From the IMG/VR virus record IMGVR_UViG_3300037852_000143, positions 1-49,879 of that record: DNA of 49,879 nt. One strand, written 5' to 3'. Positions 23,720-30,733 of the stretch are shown piece by piece (the stretch's first letter is position 1; every line of letters begins with the position of its first letter). The DNA comes from a virus. The notes under the pieces are model-generated. The model saw only the letters and a list, made by a program, of their open reading frames with translations. It did not search any database and had not been told where the DNA came from. The position numbers and the translations under genes are program-made.

Positions 23720-24129
23720 CAGCGCACCGTCCCTGACAGCTTGCGGGGTTTGATGTACAGCCCGAAGACTTCGCCGGCGCCGGCGGACCCGATGGACTTG
23801 CCTACGGCCCACACGTCGATGCCGGATGCGGCGGCGACGGGCGCGAGGCCGCCGTTGGTGGAGGCGACGCCGATGTCGGCGCCGACGCCGAGGCTGGCGA
23901 TCGCGGTGACCTTGATGGTGTTTCCGTTGTCGACGCAAGGCACGGCCTGGGTGAGTGACGTGCCGCCGGCGGATGCGAGGGCGATCCCGAACGGCTCGAC
24001 GTTGGCGGTGGCGATCGGTTCGACCTGACGCTCGACACCGGACGCGGTCGCCCAGCCGACGGCGGCGCCGGCGTTGATCGCCGAGGCGGCGATGCCGGGA
24101 AACGACCAGCGGTAGAGCTCGAACGCCAT
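23719..24129 (-). CDS. Capsid decoration / stabilisation protein (DUF2190-like)
   Basis: 136 residues, ATG 24129, one base after the protease-scaffold stop. Gly/Ala-rich beta pattern with AGAAVGWATASGVERQVEPI, then NVEPFGIALASAGGTSL, then VKVTAIASLGVGADIG-like spacing, typical of DUF2190 recombination/capsid cement proteins found just before the capsid gene. Would bind the outside of the expanded head. Confidence 0.72.
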   Translation of the reverse strand: MAFELYRWSFPGIAASAINAGAAVGWATASGVERQVEPIATANVEPFGIALASAGGTSLTQAVPCVDNGNTIKVTAIASLGVGADIGVASTNGGLAPVAAASGIDVWAVGKSIGSAGAGEVFGLYIKPRKLSGTVR

Positions 24130-24130
24130 C

Positions 24131-24754
24131 TCAGAAGCCCCTGGCGGCCTGCTCGGCGTGCTGCTCGTCGAGCTCGATGGCGGCTAGCGCATACGCCTCG
24201 TCGGGGGAGATGTCCTGCTCTTTGGCGAGTGTCTTCGCGCGCTCGATGGCTTCGCGGTGCAGCTGGAAACGGTCCTGGTCGACGCCGGCGGGGGCGGCTA
24301 GCGCCTCGGTCCCGCCGTCGCCGGAGCCTCTGGGTGTCATCGGGATGATGCGGTGCAGGCTCTTGAGGGTCTTGACGGCGAGGTCGGGGTTCTCGCGGAA
24401 GAGGGCGCGGAGGGTGTCCTCCTGGTCGGGGCCGACGCGGCCCTCGGAGAGGGTCTTGGCGAACTCGGTATCGAAGGTCTGTTCGGCGAGCTGCACCGAC
24501 GCGGCCTGTCCGGCGTTTGCGTCGGAGAGGAGCTTGGCGGTCTCCTTCGCGGAGAGGCCCATCAGCTTGCGGCCCTTCTTCTTCGTCTTCTTCGCGAGCT
24601 TCTTTGCGGCCTTCGCGTCCTTGGCGGCCTTGTCGGCGGCGGTCGTGTCGGTGTCGGTGGTGGGCACCTCGATCGCGGCCACCGCGGCGAGCACGGTCGC
24701 GTGGTCGGCGTCCTCGTCGAGGCCCATCTGCTTTGCGAGTTCCTTCAGGTCCAT
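24131..24754 (-). CDS. Scaffold protein from internal in-frame start
   Basis: 207 residues from ATG 24754, preceded exactly by the late start element plus one base. It corresponds to the scaffold half of the protease-scaffold gene: MDLKELAKQMGLDEDADHA, an Ala/Lys-rich coiled segment, then KTLSEGRVGPDQEDTLRALF and a charged helical C-terminus ending EQHAEQAARGF. Would guide capsid assembly and be degraded by the protease. Independent synthesis is inferred from the element being at this precise junction. Confidence 0.7.
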   Translation of the reverse strand: MDLKELAKQMGLDEDADHATVLAAVAAIEVPTTDTDTTAADKAAKDAKAAKKLAKKTKKKGRKLMGLSAKETAKLLSDANAGQAASVQLAEQTFDTEFAKTLSEGRVGPDQEDTLRALFRENPDLAVKTLKSLHRIIPMTPRGSGDGGTEALAAPAGVDQDRFQLHREAIERAKTLAKEQDISPDEAYALAAIELDEQHAEQAARGF

Positions 24755-25363
24755 GCGCCGGCGACTATCCGACGCGGCATCCCGCGCTAGCTCCATCACC
24801 CGGGCACTCGCGTGCGCGCGAGCGCGCGAGGCCTGCTTGCGCTGCTTCCGGTTCTTCTTGCCCTCCACGGTCGCGACGCCATCGAACGGGTCGCGCGAGA
24901 GCGACAGGGTCGGCATGTCCTGCCTGAGCACCGGCCGGTTCGTAAGCGCCGCGCCCAGGAGGGCCTTGCCGTGGCCGACCTTGTGCTCGTCGACGTAGTT
25001 CTCGACGAACGTCGGGCTGATGTAGAGGTACTCGCGGTCGCGGACCTGCTTGGCGCCCGCGGGGGTGAACTCGACAGCAGCCTGCACCTTCTTGCCCTGC
25101 TGCGAGAGTCCCGTGATCCACGCGGAGGCCTTCGTGCCCTTGCCGCGGTCTGAGGAGTGGTCGGCATCGATCGAGACACGGCCGCCGAACACCTCGCTGA
25201 GGTTGCGTTTCCAACCGTCGACGTCGGCCTGGGTGATCCCGAACTTCCCGTAGCGAGGGTCGTGGAGGTTGTTGTCGAGCCTGGCGACGGTGATCGTCGT
25301 GCGGGGCGATGGGTCGTCCCCGGCCAGCTCGGGGAGGTCGGCGAGAGTGATCAGGTCGGGCAT
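24131..25363 (-). CDS. Head maturation protease - scaffold fusion (Mu gpI-like)
   Basis: 410 residues, ATG 25363 on a late start element. Residues ~1-165 resemble Mu-type protease: GWKRNLSEVFGGRVSIDADH with the likely catalytic His, then AVEFTPAGAKQVRDREYLYI, SPTF and LTNRPVLRQDMP. A basic hinge (KNRKQRKQASRARAHASARV) follows. Residues 204-410 are a charged helical scaffold (LAKQMGLDEDADHA, then a KKLAKKTKKKGRKL core). An internal copy of the late start element lies in frame at residues ~198-204 (SDSRRR-M) and would make the scaffold alone from ATG 24754. Same logic as lambda C/Nu3, where a nested in-frame start makes scaffold. Confidence 0.85.
   Translation of the reverse strand: MPDLITLADLPELAGDDPSPRTTITVARLDNNLHDPRYGKFGITQADVDGWKRNLSEVFGGRVSIDADHSSDRGKGTKASAWITGLSQQGKKVQAAVEFTPAGAKQVRDREYLYISPTFVENYVDEHKVGHGKALLGAALTNRPVLRQDMPTLSLSRDPFDGVATVEGKKNRKQRKQASRARAHASARVMELARDAASDSRRRMDLKELAKQMGLDEDADHATVLAAVAAIEVPTTDTDTTAADKAAKDAKAAKKLAKKTKKKGRKLMGLSAKETAKLLSDANAGQAASVQLAEQTFDTEFAKTLSEGRVGPDQEDTLRALFRENPDLAVKTLKSLHRIIPMTPRGSGDGGTEALAAPAGVDQDRFQLHREAIERAKTLAKEQDISPDEAYALAAIELDEQHAEQAARGF
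24752..24769 (-). promoter_or_regulatory. Internal late start element within protease-scaffold gene
   Basis: Exact core plus one C before ATG 24754, inside an open reading frame, at the protease/scaffold domain border. Confidence 0.85.
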
Positions 25364-25379
25364 GTCGCCGGCGACTATC
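25361..25379 (-). promoter_or_regulatory. Late start element at protease-scaffold gene
   Basis: Core followed by AC and ATG 25363, extending the palindrome to GTCGCCGGCGAC. Divergent from the plus-strand promoter at 25403. Confidence 0.88.
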
Positions 25380-25402
25380 CGACAGGCTCTAGCTATTGCG
25401 TT

Positions 25403-25420
25403 CCGTCAACCGATACGGTA
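25403..25420 (+). promoter_or_regulatory. Shared plus-strand promoter-like element, copy 2
   Basis: CCGTCAACCGATACGGTA, matching 3182-3199 at 16 of 18 bases. TACGGT fits TANNNT as a -10. Start of the plus-strand operon is 67 bases downstream. Confidence 0.62.
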
Positions 25421-25430
25421 TGCGGGTGGA

Positions 25431-25458
25431 ACCCTGCGGCGACCCACCGTCGCAGGGT
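25431..25458 (+). promoter_or_regulatory. Leader hairpin of plus-strand operon
   Basis: ACCCTGCGGC and GTCGCAGGGT pair over 10 positions (one G-T) around an 8-base loop, between the promoter-like element and the GAGGAAGGGGG ribosome-binding site. May be an attenuator, a 5'-stabilising hairpin or an operator. Confidence 0.5.
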
Positions 25459-25486
25459 CAACCACTACCCCGAGGAAGGGGGAAGC

Positions 25487-25678
25487 ATGGCCGCACAGCC
25501 AAGACCGCAGCAGCCGGAGTGCGCCCAGCCGGCGGCGCTCACACGGGCGCTCGACCTGATGCGCGAGGGCCAGGAGGACGGGGAGCAGCTCGACGAGCTG
25601 CAGCTCGAGCTCGACCACTACCGTCAGGTCTTGGCGGACGCGCAGTACGACACCGCGGGTGGTGAGGGCCGATGGTGA
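25487..25678 (+). CDS. Small coiled-coil hypothetical protein, first gene of plus-strand operon
   Basis: 63 residues, ATG 25487 with a very strong Shine-Dalgarno site (GAGGAAGGGGGAAGC). C-terminal half is an acidic amphipathic helix (DGEQLDELQLELDHYRQVLA). Overlaps the next gene by 7 bases. Unrecognised. Confidence 0.7.
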   Translation: MAAQPRPQQPECAQPAALTRALDLMREGQEDGEQLDELQLELDHYRQVLADAQYDTAGGEGRW

Positions 25679-25890
25679 TCCTCGGCCCGCTGCTCATGTT
25701 CGGTGGCCTGCTCCTGGTGGTCGCGATCACCGACCGTCTGCCTGTCCGTTCGCGCGCGGAGGAGCACGAGCTCGCCGAGCTGTGGGCCCTCGAGGACCAG
25801 GCGCGCGAGGAATGGGACCGCGAGGATCGCGAGCGCGAGGAGGGCTCTGACAGCTGGGCGTTTGACGTGCGCGCGATGGGGCTGGACTAG
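25672..25890 (+). CDS. Small membrane-anchored acidic protein
   Basis: 72 residues, ATG 25672. One N-terminal transmembrane helix (LGPLLMFGGLLLVVAIT) followed by a strongly charged helix (EEHELAELWALEDQARE, then WDREDREREEG). Possibly tethers partners to the membrane. Unrecognised. Confidence 0.68.
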   Translation: MVILGPLLMFGGLLLVVAITDRLPVRSRAEEHELAELWALEDQAREEWDREDREREEGSDSWAFDVRAMGLD

Positions 25891-25893
25891 CCG

Positions 25894-26181
25894 ATGCGCT
25901 CGTTATCGTTGACGGCTGTCATGCCCCGACAGCGCCTGCCGACAGCCGACCCGCAGCCGACCGCGCCCGGGAGCCTGCTGGGCGTGTCGGAGGTCGCGGA
26001 GCTCGCTGGCATCAGCCGTCAGCGCGCGCACGTGCTGACCCGCCGCGCGGGGTTTCCTGCGCCGGTGGTGGCGTTGAAGATGGGGCTGGTGTGGCGGGCG
26101 GTGCCGGTGGAACGCTGGCTCGCGGAGTACGAGAAACGCAAGGGCACGAGTCCAGGGGCTGGCGGTGCCAGTCCGCCCTGA
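25894..26181 (+). CDS. Helix-turn-helix (MerR/excisionase-like) protein
   Basis: 95 residues from ATG 25894 (ATG 25921 is possible). SLLGVSEVAELAGISRQRAH, then VLTRRAGFPAPVVAL, then WRAVPVERWLAEYEKRKG, the winged-helix pattern of excisionase-like DNA-binding proteins. Could be an excisionase for the integrase at 40979-41734, although far from it, or a regulator of this operon. Confidence 0.72.
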   Translation: MRSLSLTAVMPRQRLPTADPQPTAPGSLLGVSEVAELAGISRQRAHVLTRRAGFPAPVVALKMGLVWRAVPVERWLAEYEKRKGTSPGAGGASPP

Positions 26182-26437
26182 GCACACCGCGCGCGCCCGG
26201 GCGAGGCGCCGGTGGTATCCCCTCGGCCAGTGTGAGTGGCCCGGCTGCCCTTGCGCTGCCACGGAACGCCACCACGTCGACGGGGACGTGTGGAACAACA
26301 CGCGGGCGAACATCAGCTTCCTCTGCCGGACGCATCACCGCGCTGAGCAGGTTCGTACGCGGGCGCTGATGCTCGAGCGGGCCGGGCAGCTGGCGTTGCC
26401 GGTCGATCATGGCCAGCAGCTCGGGCTAACAGCGTGA
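26165..26437 (+). CDS. Zinc-binding HNH-like small protein
   Basis: 90 residues, GTG 26165, overlapping the previous gene by 17 bases. CEWPGCPCAATERHHVDGDV, then NNTRANISFLCRTHHRAEQ: paired Cys ligands, His-His, Asn and Cys/His-His as in degenerate HNH nucleases frequently found in actinophages. Nicking or cleavage activity uncertain. Confidence 0.7.
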   Translation: MPVRPEHTARARARRRWYPLGQCEWPGCPCAATERHHVDGDVWNNTRANISFLCRTHHRAEQVRTRALMLERAGQLALPVDHGQQLGLTA

Positions 26438-26459
26438 CACGCTATGCGGTGAGACGAGC

Positions 26460-26687
26460 GTGAGCGACCTCATCAACGCCGAGACGCTCCACCACGCCGC
26501 CGACGTCGTAGGTGCTGCCGCCGGCGCCGAGGAGCTCGGGATCGACGATGTCGCGCTGGAGCAGTTCGTCGCGGATGCACGCTGGCATGAGCATGCGCCC
26601 GGCGACCCCGACGTCGAAGTCGACTCGCTGTCGCTTGTGTTGGGCGTCTGTATCGGCGTGACCGCGACCAAGCACCGTGTGCAATGA
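26460..26687 (+). CDS. Small acidic hypothetical protein
   Basis: 75 residues, GTG 26460 preceded by GAGACGA. Acidic and Ala-rich (ETLHHAADVVGAAAGAEELG, then DPDVEVDSLSLVLG). Ends in ATGA overlap with the next gene. Unrecognised; low isoelectric point could suit a protein inhibitor or DNA-mimic, but this is speculation. Confidence 0.6.
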   Translation: MSDLINAETLHHAADVVGAAAGAEELGIDDVALEQFVADARWHEHAPGDPDVEVDSLSLVLGVCIGVTATKHRVQ

Positions 26688-27076
26688 CCGAGCGCACACT
26701 GACGGTCGACGAGGCCGCGCAGGCGTTAGGGGTCACGGAGAAGGCTGTGCGCCGGCGTATCGAGCGTGGCGTGCTCCCGTCCCTGCTCGGGCCCGACCGT
26801 AAACGTAGGATCCCCGCGAGCGCGCTAGGCCTCGATGAGACTTCCGCGAACGGCGACGGGGTGCCCGCGGGGCATGTGCCCCGGCATGCCCCGAACGGCC
26901 ACGCGCCGCCCTCGGCCGAGCTGCTGGACCGGCTCGAACGGTTGGCGCGCGAGAACGGGCAGCTGCGGCAGATCGAGCGGGTGAGCGAGCAGAGCGAGCG
27001 GCTGCTGATCGAGGCGAACGCCCGGATCCGCGAGCTCGAGGACCGCCTCGTCAAGCGCCGGTGGTGGCGACGCTGA
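26684..27076 (+). CDS. Helix-turn-helix protein with C-terminal coiled coil
   Basis: 130 residues, ATG 26684 (4-base overlap). The N-terminus TLTVDEAAQALGVTEKAVRR, then RIERGVLPSLLGPDRKRRIP, is an excisionase/MerR-type winged HTH. A Pro/His-rich linker leads to a coiled coil (LLDRLERLARENGQLRQIER, then LLIEANARIRELEDRL) ending KRRWWRR. Probably a dimeric DNA-binding protein, e.g. partition or regulatory. Confidence 0.75.
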   Translation: MTERTLTVDEAAQALGVTEKAVRRRIERGVLPSLLGPDRKRRIPASALGLDETSANGDGVPAGHVPRHAPNGHAPPSAELLDRLERLARENGQLRQIERVSEQSERLLIEANARIRELEDRLVKRRWWRR

Positions 27077-27453
27077 GCGTGATCGACAAGGCCCTCTACT
27101 GTCCACGCTGTCGCGTGCTGTTCCCGACGTTTGAGGTCGCCTGCCCGCAGTGCGGACGCGTCGCCGCACGCCAGCACTCAGTGAGGCTTCCGTTCGTCCG
27201 CTACGACCCCGAACTCACGAGGCCCCGCAGCGGGTCCAAAAGCACGCTCGCGCGGCGGCTGAAAGTCGCGGCGCGCGATGGCTGGCTGTGTCACCTATGT
27301 GGTGAGCCCGTCGATCCCGCCGGCCAGGGAGAGGATGCCCCATCGATTGATCACGTGGTGCCGCGCAGCCGTGGCGGGTCTAGCCGTCAGGAGAATCTCA
27401 GGCTTGCGCACAAGAGATGCAACAACGCGCGCGGATCGGCGCCGCTCGGCTAG
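27061..27453 (+). CDS. HNH endonuclease with N-terminal zinc ribbon
   Basis: 130 residues (GTG 27061; GTG 27079 possible). Zinc ribbon CPRCRVLFPTFEVACPQCG at ~15-35, then the HNH core CHLCGEPVD, IDHVVPRSRGGSS, ENLRLAHKRCNNARG with DH, N and H positions intact. Likely an active nicking or double-strand endonuclease, possibly assisting packaging or acting as a free-standing homing-like enzyme. The final CTAG also serves as the stop of the convergent gene. Confidence 0.85.
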   Translation: MVATLSVIDKALYCPRCRVLFPTFEVACPQCGRVAARQHSVRLPFVRYDPELTRPRSGSKSTLARRLKVAARDGWLCHLCGEPVDPAGQGEDAPSIDHVVPRSRGGSSRQENLRLAHKRCNNARGSAPLG

Positions 27454-27941
27454 CCGGGTAGGCCGATACCGCTGGAGATCTCGGCGAGCTTCAGGTCCTG
27501 AGCGTCGAGACGGTTGATCACGGTCTTCAGGCCGCCCTCGGTTTCGGTGCTCATCAGGTCAAGGATCTGCTCGGTGTCCTGAAACTGCTTCGCGGCCTGC
27601 ACTTCGAGCTGCTTCCCGGCGACGCGCTGCCCGACGAGGATGATCGACAGGAGCACGAGCTGCAGGAACGTTTGGGCGACCCATTCGATGATGCCCTTCT
27701 TGCCTTCCTTCACCTTGTCTGGCAGGCTCACGAGGGCGAGTAGCGCGAACGCATAGGCGCACGCCATGGTGCCGACGCCGCTGGTGATGATGACGGCGAG
27801 CTTCGCGTTGAAGCCCTCGACGGCCTTCACGTCGCGGCGGATCGCGGCGGGGCTGAAGCGGACGATGCCAGCGAGGTGGTGGTGGTGGGCCTTGGGCGGC
27901 ATTCGTAGGAATCGCGTGTCTACGCGCTCGCCGAGCCTCAC
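27450..27941 (-). CDS. Two-pass membrane protein (actinobacterial family of unknown function)
   Basis: 163 residues, GTG 27941 overlapping the previous stop by 4 bases (ATG 27902 is an alternative). Transmembrane segments GVGTMACAYAFALLALVSLP (~67-87) and FLQLVLLSIILVG (~105-120), separated by KVKEGKKGIIEWVAQT, then a cytoplasmic-type helix (QFQDTEQILDLMSTETEGGL). The IEWVAQTFLQLVLL signature is shared with a widespread actinobacterial family I know only as uncharacterised. Possibly a host-derived moron. Confidence 0.72.
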   Translation of the reverse strand: MRLGERVDTRFLRMPPKAHHHHLAGIVRFSPAAIRRDVKAVEGFNAKLAVIITSGVGTMACAYAFALLALVSLPDKVKEGKKGIIEWVAQTFLQLVLLSIILVGQRVAGKQLEVQAAKQFQDTEQILDLMSTETEGGLKTVINRLDAQDLKLAEISSGIGLPG

Positions 27942-28255
27942 GCGCGTGGGTCGGACCACTGGCCGGGCAGCGTGCCCTGTTGTGCGCTCGTCACCCAGAG
28001 GGTGTCGTTGCCGTCGAGGAGCAGCTGCCCGTTGACAGGCGTGCCCTCTGTTGGCGCGCCGGGTGTGCCCCAGACGCGGACGATGATCATCGGGAGGACT
28101 TCGCCCTCCTCGGCGCTGTTGCCGGTGTGGGCGACGACGCCGCTGTTGCCCTTGGCGACCTGGGAGATCTGTGCGTCCTTGCGGCGCTTGTTGACCTGCT
28201 CGGCGCAGTGGGCGGTGAGGCGGAGGTGGACGATGCGGCCGACGCTGGGGATCAC
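27938..28255 (-). CDS. Conserved hypothetical phage protein (IPSVGRIVH family)
   Basis: 105 residues, GTG 28255; the G of the start codon is the last base of the late start element. The N-terminus IPSVGRIVHLRL, then WGTPGAPTEGTPVNGQLLLD, then LPGQWSDPRA, matches a short family common in actinophages and prophages, of unknown function. Confidence 0.7.
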   Translation of the reverse strand: MIPSVGRIVHLRLTAHCAEQVNKRRKDAQISQVAKGNSGVVAHTGNSAEEGEVLPMIIVRVWGTPGAPTEGTPVNGQLLLDGNDTLWVTSAQQGTLPGQWSDPRA

Positions 28256-28268
28256 GCCGGCGACTATC
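28253..28268 (-). promoter_or_regulatory. Late start element at GTG-start gene
   Basis: GATAGTCGCCGGCG followed by TG: the final G of the core forms the GTG start, the shortest spacing seen. Confidence 0.87.
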
Positions 28269-28284
28269 GAACGGCGCCGGCGTA

Positions 28285-28575
28285 CTACTTGAGCGACTCG
28301 GCCTCGACGAGCGCCCCCAGCTCCCCCATCGACACTCCGAGCGCCTCAGCGATCCGGCGGACCGTGCTCCACCCCGGGGCCGCGGTCGCAGCCTCGATGC
28401 GCACATAGCCAGATGTCGTGAGGAACGCGCTGTGCGCGAGCTGCTCCTGTGACAGGTCACGTTCGAGTCGAAGCCGGCGGAGTACCGCGGCGAGCTCTTT
28501 GTCGGGTACGGACCGGGGTGTGATGGCGCGGGAGGGTACTGGCCGCTCTGCCGCAATAGTTGTAGTAGACTCCAT
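28285..28575 (-). CDS. XRE-family helix-turn-helix regulator
   Basis: 96 residues from ATG 28575 (longer reading to 28632 less likely). HTH_3 domain ~28-90: LAAVLRRLRLERDLSQEQLA, then SAFLTTSGYVRIEAATAAPG, then RRIAEALGVSMGELGALVE. Divergent from the plus-strand secreted-protein genes; the ~40-bp space between them carries an inverted repeat, so it probably represses that pair and itself. Confidence 0.8.
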   Translation of the reverse strand: MESTTTIAAERPVPSRAITPRSVPDKELAAVLRRLRLERDLSQEQLAHSAFLTTSGYVRIEAATAAPGWSTVRRIAEALGVSMGELGALVEAESLK

Positions 28576-28600
28576 AGCGTCGCAGGCTAGCAGCCAACTA
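28557..28600. promoter_or_regulatory. Divergent promoter/operator of XRE regulator and secreted-protein genes
   Basis: TAGTTG (28557-28562) and CAACTA (28595-28600) form a spaced inverted repeat. TAGACT within it fits TANNNT. The spot is notably AT-richer than its surroundings. Confidence 0.5.
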
Positions 28601-28615
28601 CTGAGGAGGGGCAGA

Positions 28616-29233
28616 ATGAGGCGACACCTCACCTACGCGAACGTGACGGCGACGCTCGCGCTCGTATTCGCAATGGGCGGCGGCGCGCTCGCCGCGAGCC
28701 ACTACGTCATCACGAGCACGTCGCAGATCAAGCCGAGCGTGCTGCGCCAGCTCAAAGCCGGCGGCAAGGTCGTGGTCCACGAAAAGGAAGGCCCGCCGGG
28801 TGCCGCCGGGCCGAAGGGCCTCGACTCCACGCTACCGGGACGCGATGGCGCCACTGGAGCGGTCGGCATCACCGGCCCAGCAGGACCACCAGGACTTACG
28901 ACGCCGCTCGGCGAGGTCAAAGTGATCGTCGGCAGCGGGGTCGAACTCGAACCAGGTGAAGTCGCCGAAGCGACAGCCACCTGCCCGGCCGGTGAACACG
29001 CGATCACGGGCGGTGAGTTCAACCTGCTCAAGCCTGAACAGGACCTCCAGGAAGAACACGGCCTGCCGATCCTCACCACCGAATCGGCGCTCGCCGTCGA
29101 ACGTGTGGCCACGATCGAACGCTTGCAGGACCACCTGTCGGCGACCTGGCGGATCGTCGTGCAGGACACGTTCGCGGCGAACGTCACGGTGCAGGCGTGG
29201 GCCGGGTGCTTCCACGGCGTACCAGTCGGATGA
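28616..29233 (+). CDS. Secreted collagen-like protein, Thermoleophilia-type
   Basis: 205 residues, ATG 28616 with GAGGAGGGG ribosome-binding site. Signal peptide MRRHLTYANVTATLALVFAM, then GGGALAAS. After a polar segment come Gly-X-Y triplets (GPPGAAGPKG, GRDGATGAVGITGPAGPPG, ~62-97), then a C-terminal globular domain with two Cys (ATCPAGEHAITGGEF, then AWAGCFHG). The N-terminus closely resembles a family I associate with Solirubrobacterales genomes, which suggests the host. Exported, probably made by the lysogen. Confidence 0.82.
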   Translation: MRRHLTYANVTATLALVFAMGGGALAASHYVITSTSQIKPSVLRQLKAGGKVVVHEKEGPPGAAGPKGLDSTLPGRDGATGAVGITGPAGPPGLTTPLGEVKVIVGSGVELEPGEVAEATATCPAGEHAITGGEFNLLKPEQDLQEEHGLPILTTESALAVERVATIERLQDHLSATWRIVVQDTFAANVTVQAWAGCFHGVPVG

Positions 29234-29265
29234 GCGCAATCACGGACGACAACGAGAGGGGAAGC

Positions 29266-29829
29266 ATGAAGCGACTACTGACAACCACGGCCGCGGCGAT
29301 CGCCGCGATCGCGATCCTCGCGGCACCCGCGGTCGCGAGCACCTGCTCGACACCGCAGGCGACGGCGGAAAAGATGGCGGCGGGATTCGCGAGGATCGAC
29401 GTCCCACCGAGCAACAGCGTCGGCAGCCCGGGCTGGACTTACCGCGGTGCACCGTCCTACGAATCGTGGGAAACCGAACTGCTGAACGAGGGCGCCTACT
29501 ACAACGGGAGCTCGGCCGTCGTGCCCGTGCCACCAGCGCCGGCGGCACGCTCTGAACTGATCCACCTCACCGAAGAACAGTGCGGCGCGCAGGCGGTCAA
29601 CTGGACGGAATACCCATCGGTGCCGCATAGCTGGCGGACCCTGGCGACGATGCTCTACGGGTTCACGAACGTGATCTACCCGGGGCTGATCGCGCTTGGC
29701 GACGTGAGCGTCGGGATCGACGTGCCGAGTGACAGCGACCGGTTCGCGGTCACGCCGGCGTTCCCGTACACGGCCTCGCTGCAGAGCGGATGGTGGAAAG
29801 CGCGGGGCGTGACCATAGTCGCGAAATGA
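29266..29829 (+). CDS. Secreted protein of unknown function
   Basis: 187 residues, ATG 29266 preceded by GAGAGGGGAAGC. Cleavable signal MKRLLTTTAAAIAAIAILAA, then PAVASTCS. The mature part contains one Cys pair (Cys27 region and EEQCGAQ), aromatic-rich beta pattern, PGWTYRGAPSYESWETELLN and VNWTEYPSVPHSWRTLA. 32 bases downstream of the collagen-like gene and probably co-transcribed. Candidate lysogenic-conversion surface factor. No family recognised. Confidence 0.72.
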   Translation: MKRLLTTTAAAIAAIAILAAPAVASTCSTPQATAEKMAAGFARIDVPPSNSVGSPGWTYRGAPSYESWETELLNEGAYYNGSSAVVPVPPAPAARSELIHLTEEQCGAQAVNWTEYPSVPHSWRTLATMLYGFTNVIYPGLIALGDVSVGIDVPSDSDRFAVTPAFPYTASLQSGWWKARGVTIVAK

Positions 29830-29833
29830 GAGA

Positions 29834-30733
29834 TCAGGTCTGAGTCTCCGAGCGCAGCTGGTACACCCAGATGCACCGGCACCGGTCGCCGCCCGCGCAG
29901 TCGGGGTTCGGCGCCGGCTTCAGCAGCGGGTCGTCGAGCGCACGGAGTACTCCATCGTCGGCGCTGGCGCATTCCGAGCACGTGTTCTTGTCGAGGATGG
30001 CGGTGTAGCGGGCGCCGAGGATCTCGTCGCCGGCGGCCTGGGCGGCGGCGTCGCGGCCGGCGTTGATCGCGCCGCCCGTGTGGCTGCTGGCCGCGGTGCG
30101 TAGGGCGCCTTGGCCGGCTGCCTCGCCGAGCTGCCGCAAGCGTTTGCTCGAGCTGATGCCTTGCAGCCGGCCGCGGTGGATGGCTTGCCAGATGGCGTTG
30201 GTGACGGCTTCGGCGATGAGCCGCCCGCGGTGTTTGAGGTCGCCCGGGTCGCCGGCGCGTTCGCTCGCGGCGAGCTGCTTCGGCTTGGTCTCCGGGGCGT
30301 AGCTGTCGCAGACCTGGTTGGGCTTGACGGGGTAGTTGCCGTACCCCCAGCAGGCGCCGTTGCTGAACATGCGGCAGGTCGCGCATGCGTTGGCCTTTCC
30401 CTTCTTGGCTTTCGCCTTGCGGAGGTTGGGCGGTGCGGGCGCGGCGGATAGGCCTACGGGGAGCGTCTGGCGTGAGCGCTGGTGGTCGAGCTCGCTGCGG
30501 ACCGTGGCGTGCCCGACGGCGTACAGCTTGCGCAGCTCGCCTGTCATCGCGGCCTGGAGCGCGGGGAGTTCGGGTGGCCCGGGTGCGCCCTTGGCGATCG
30601 CCCTGGCCGCCGCCTTGACCTGTGTCGCACCGGCGGCCTGCAGCCGGAAGCGGGCGGTGTCGTGCGTCCAGTCGAGGACGTGCAGGTGTGCGCCCTTCTC
30701 GAAGTCTCGCAGCGGACGGTTCTGCATCGTCAT
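29834..30733 (-). CDS. Head morphogenesis protein, MuF / SPP1 gp7-like
   Basis: 299 residues. C-terminal region: GGAINAGRDAAAQAAGDEIL, then ARYTAILDKNTCSECASADD, then NPDCAGGDRCRCIWVY, the cysteine-bearing hallmark of MuF domains. A second Cys cluster ACATCRMFSNGACWG lies near 115-130. The N-terminal half is helical. MuF proteins ride with the portal into the head. Start overlaps the 42-residue gene by 4 bases (ATGA). Confidence 0.82.
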   Translation of the reverse strand: MTMQNRPLRDFEKGAHLHVLDWTHDTARFRLQAAGATQVKAAARAIAKGAPGPPELPALQAAMTGELRKLYAVGHATVRSELDHQRSRQTLPVGLSAAPAPPNLRKAKAKKGKANACATCRMFSNGACWGYGNYPVKPNQVCDSYAPETKPKQLAASERAGDPGDLKHRGRLIAEAVTNAIWQAIHRGRLQGISSSKRLRQLGEAAGQGALRTAASSHTGGAINAGRDAAAQAAGDEILGARYTAILDKNTCSECASADDGVLRALDDPLLKPAPNPDCAGGDRCRCIWVYQLRSETQT

